Assembly (NCBI GenBank): GCA_021817025.1
Contig: JAKAWF010000146.1
Coordinates: 1-8,004, forward strand
DNA from: a bacterium
Lineage (GTDB): Bacteria; Chloroflexota; Dormibacteria; UBA8260; Bog-877
DNA length: 8,004 nucleotides
Direction: 5' to 3'
A program made the position numbers and the translations under genes. Below the pieces are notes generated by a model, which saw nothing but the letters and a program-made list of their open reading frames with translations, was not told where the DNA came from and searched no databases. The stretch's first letter is position 1; each line of letters opens with the position of its first letter. This document shows, one piece after another, positions 6,151 to 8,004 of the stretch.

Positions 6151-7407
6151 GTGAGATCACTTCACGAGCTTCGATTGTCGGTCGCGGAACCCGCCGCCAC
6201 CTTCGCCGCGACGCAGTGGCCCAGACCCAGATGGGGGCGTGCGCTCCTTGGGAGTCTCGCCACCCTGCTGGGGCTGGGGGTGCTGACCGCGTTGCTGGTC
6301 CGGCTGGGCGTGCCCCGTCAGCCACAGGCGTACAGCTTCCTCTACTTGGCAGTCGTGGCCGTGGCGGCAACCTCCTTTGGATTTCCGGCGGCCGTGGCGG
6401 GGTCACTGGCATCGGCCTTGCTAGTTGACTACTATTTCCTCCCACCGGTCGGGCATCTCACGATCTACTCGACCGCCCAGACAGCTGGCTGGGTGATCTT
6501 CCTGCTGGTGTGCCTGGGAGTGGCAGCCCTGGGCACCTCGCGGCGTCGCCATCTGCTGGAATCGCAGTCGGTCAGCCGCGAGCTGAAGCGGCGGAACCTG
6601 GCCTTGAGGCAAGCGGAGTCGGCGCTTCAGCAGAGCCTGGAAGCCCGCACCGAGTTGGCCCGCACGGAGGCTGCCCTGGCCGCCACCCAACGCGCTGAGA
6701 CATTCAGACGAGACCTCCTGGCAACCGTCAGTCACGAACTCCGGACTCCGCTGGCCGCCCTCCTCGGGTACAGTACGGCTCTGTCGGAGGGCTCAATCCG
6801 AGACCCGGCGCAGCTGGCTGAGTACCCCGCCCTGATCGCGGGCGAGGCACGGCGTATCGATCGCCTGATCGGTGACCTGCTGGAGATGGCGAGGATCGAG
6901 AGCGGACAGCTCCACGTGGAGAGCCAGGTCATGGACCTTTGCGAGGCCGCTCGTGAGGTCGGCGTCCGATGGGGACAAGACCTCACCCTCACGGTGGAAG
7001 TGCCGCCGGCGCCGGTCCTGGTGGTGGCCGACTGGGATCGAGTTCAGCAGATACTTGACAACGCCCTCCGGAACGTGAAGGTCCACGCTTCGAGCGATCG
7101 GTCCGAAGTGGTGGTCACATCGCCGTCCGATTCCCGGCGCACCGCCGCCGAATGCCTGGTCCGCGACCACGGCTCCGGGATCACCCCGGAGGTCCGCGAA
7201 CGGCTCTTCCAACGATACTCCGCGAGCCACAACTCGCGAGGCCTCGGTCTCGGCTTGGCGGTCAGCCGGGGACTCGCCGAGGCCATGGGGGGGGCGCTCT
7301 GGATCGACAGCCCGCGGGCGGGCGGCGCAGAACTGCATCTCTTGGTCCCGCTGGCTCCCAGGCCAGAGCCTCCTCCAGTGGGAGCCGCTGCGGCGCTGCC
7401 ACCATGA
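6151..7407 (+). CDS. KdpD-like membrane sensor histidine kinase (DUF4118, HisKA, HATPase), lacking the KdpD N-terminal module
   Basis: This 418-residue protein corresponds to the C-terminal half of KdpD. Four hydrophobic segments (about 31-51, 61-75, 77-97, 112-128) form a DUF4118 membrane domain, with the family-like signature DYYFLPPVGHLTIYS at 93-107. A charged helical stretch (about 131-185, probably a coiled coil) leads into HisKA, SHELRTPLAALLGY, with phospho-acceptor His195. The ATPase domain shows an N box ILDNALRN (Asn304), a G1 box DHGSGI (339-344), RLFQRY and a G2 box GLGLGLA, so it should be active. It ends in a Pro/Ala-rich tail. The GAF domain present in E. coli KdpD is not seen. 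It presumably autophosphorylates and passes phosphate to the overlapping response regulator. GTG 6151 is the first start after the in-frame TAG at 6142-6144; it has no clear ribosome-binding site. Calling it the KdpD kinase half rests on DUF4118 and the location. Confidence 0.93.
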   Translation: MRSLHELRLSVAEPAATFAATQWPRPRWGRALLGSLATLLGLGVLTALLVRLGVPRQPQAYSFLYLAVVAVAATSFGFPAAVAGSLASALLVDYYFLPPVGHLTIYSTAQTAGWVIFLLVCLGVAALGTSRRRHLLESQSVSRELKRRNLALRQAESALQQSLEARTELARTEAALAATQRAETFRRDLLATVSHELRTPLAALLGYSTALSEGSIRDPAQLAEYPALIAGEARRIDRLIGDLLEMARIESGQLHVESQVMDLCEAAREVGVRWGQDLTLTVEVPPAPVLVVADWDRVQQILDNALRNVKVHASSDRSEVVVTSPSDSRRTAAECLVRDHGSGITPEVRERLFQRYSASHNSRGLGLGLAVSRGLAEAMGGALWIDSPRAGGAELHLLVPLAPRPEPPPVGAAAALPP

Positions 7408-8004
7408 CCGGCCAGGGCGCCCCTGCAGCCAACGTGCTGGTGGTGGAGGACGATCCCGGAACTGGCCGGTTTCTTCACGACACCCTGCTGGGTGCGGGCT
7501 ATCGGGTGCGAACCGTCAGGGACGGGCGCGGTGCCATGGGCGCGCTCGGCACCTCTCGCGTCGATCTGATCATCCTAGACCTGGGACTTCCCGACATGGA
7601 CGGGATGGACGTCCTCCGGACCATCAGGCAATGGGACCAGATGCCCCTGATCCTGGTGGTGAGTGCGAGGGGCCAGGAGGCGGACAAGGTGGCCGCCCTG
7701 CGCGCCGGCGCCGACGACTACCTCCCCAAGCCATTCGGCACCTCAGAGCTGCTGGCGAGGGTGGAGGCGCGCCTGCGGCGTCACGAGCCAGACCCAGGAG
7801 AGCTCACCGTCGACCTGGGCCTGATCCGCATCGACCTCGGGGCCAACCAGATCTTCGTTCGAGACTTGCCAGTCCGGCTCACTCCCATGGAGAAGGGGGT
7901 GCTCCAAGACCTGATCCGCCATCGGGGCAGGGTCAGAACCCACCGGGAGATCCTGGCTGCGGTCTGGGGCCCCGGCTTCACCTCTGAACACGCCTACGTG
8001 CGCA
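7404..8004 (+). CDS. kdpE: OmpR-family response regulator, KdpE-like, 3'-truncated by the window edge
   Basis: This is a two-component response regulator; KdpE activates kdp operon transcription when phosphorylated by KdpD. The frame is open from ATG 7404 to the window end (200 codons against about 225-230 for the family), so only the end of the DNA-binding domain is missing. The receiver domain shows VLVVEDD (acidic pocket, residues 11-17), phospho-acceptor Asp59 in LIILDLGLPDMDG, Ser87 in VVSAR, and Lys109 in DDYLPKPF. A winged-helix domain begins at about residue 130, with LTPMEKGVLQDLIRHRGRVRTHREILAAVWGP, and the last visible residues SEHAYVR start the recognition-helix region. The ATG shares ATGA with the kinase stop, a four-base overlap that implies translational coupling; no good ribosome-binding site lies close upstream. 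The KdpE assignment rests on context plus a good general match; another OmpR-type name is possible. Confidence 0.88.
   Translation, partial: MTGQGAPAANVLVVEDDPGTGRFLHDTLLGAGYRVRTVRDGRGAMGALGTSRVDLIILDLGLPDMDGMDVLRTIRQWDQMPLILVVSARGQEADKVAALRAGADDYLPKPFGTSELLARVEARLRRHEPDPGELTVDLGLIRIDLGANQIFVRDLPVRLTPMEKGVLQDLIRHRGRVRTHREILAAVWGPGFTSEHAYVR

Noticed and set aside
6033..6428. A 131-codon plus-strand frame and a 134-codon minus-strand frame across the intergenic region and kinase start
   Set aside because: Both overlap the membrane-domain coding part of the kinase in other frames and have no recognisable content or convincing ribosome-binding sites.
3814..7407. A single KdpD gene broken by frameshift or mutation
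   Set aside because: The two halves are on opposite strands and both are intact open frames with sensible starts, so this is a gene arrangement and not a pseudogene or sequencing error.

Overview
The window holds a high-affinity potassium uptake (Kdp) locus. It is G+C-rich, with coding thirds strongly biased to G or C and frequent GTG starts. Gene content and protein style suggest an actinomycete-type bacterium, but nothing in 8 kb fixes the taxon. All recognisable genes belong to one system, and there is no sign of IS elements, tRNAs, rRNAs or CRISPR arrays.

Layout: (1) 1-3842, plus strand: the 3' two-thirds of kdpA (the window opens inside the gene), complete kdpB and complete kdpC. These are tightly packed and encode the K+-translocating P-type ATPase. 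(2) 3814-6021, minus strand: a 735-residue cytosolic protein made of two consecutive copies of the KdpD N-terminal sensor module (KdpD P-loop domain plus universal-stress-protein domain). It has no membrane part and no kinase part. Its 3' end overlaps that of kdpC by 29 bp. (3) 6022-6150: a short divergent intergenic region with several small palindromes. (4) 6151-7407, plus strand: a membrane histidine kinase with the four-helix DUF4118 domain typical of KdpD, but without the KdpD N-terminal module and without an evident GAF domain. (5) 7404 to the window end, plus strand: an OmpR-family response regulator (KdpE-like), coupled to the kinase by an ATGA overlap and cut off by the window edge.

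How the parts fit: KdpA selects and passes K+, KdpB hydrolyses ATP through a phospho-Asp intermediate, and KdpC is the single-span accessory subunit. In Escherichia coli, KdpD is one polypeptide (sensor module, USP, four membrane helices, GAF, kinase) that phosphorylates KdpE to switch on kdpFABC. Here those functions are split between two divergently transcribed genes. The detached sensor half is also internally duplicated, and its second copy is diverged yet keeps its P-loop. The most noteworthy hypothesis is that this two-lobed cytosolic protein works in trans on the minimal DUF4118 kinase and its regulator. N-terminal-only KdpD proteins are known (for example in cyanobacteria), so the split alone has precedent. 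I do not know of a description of the tandem form in this arrangement.
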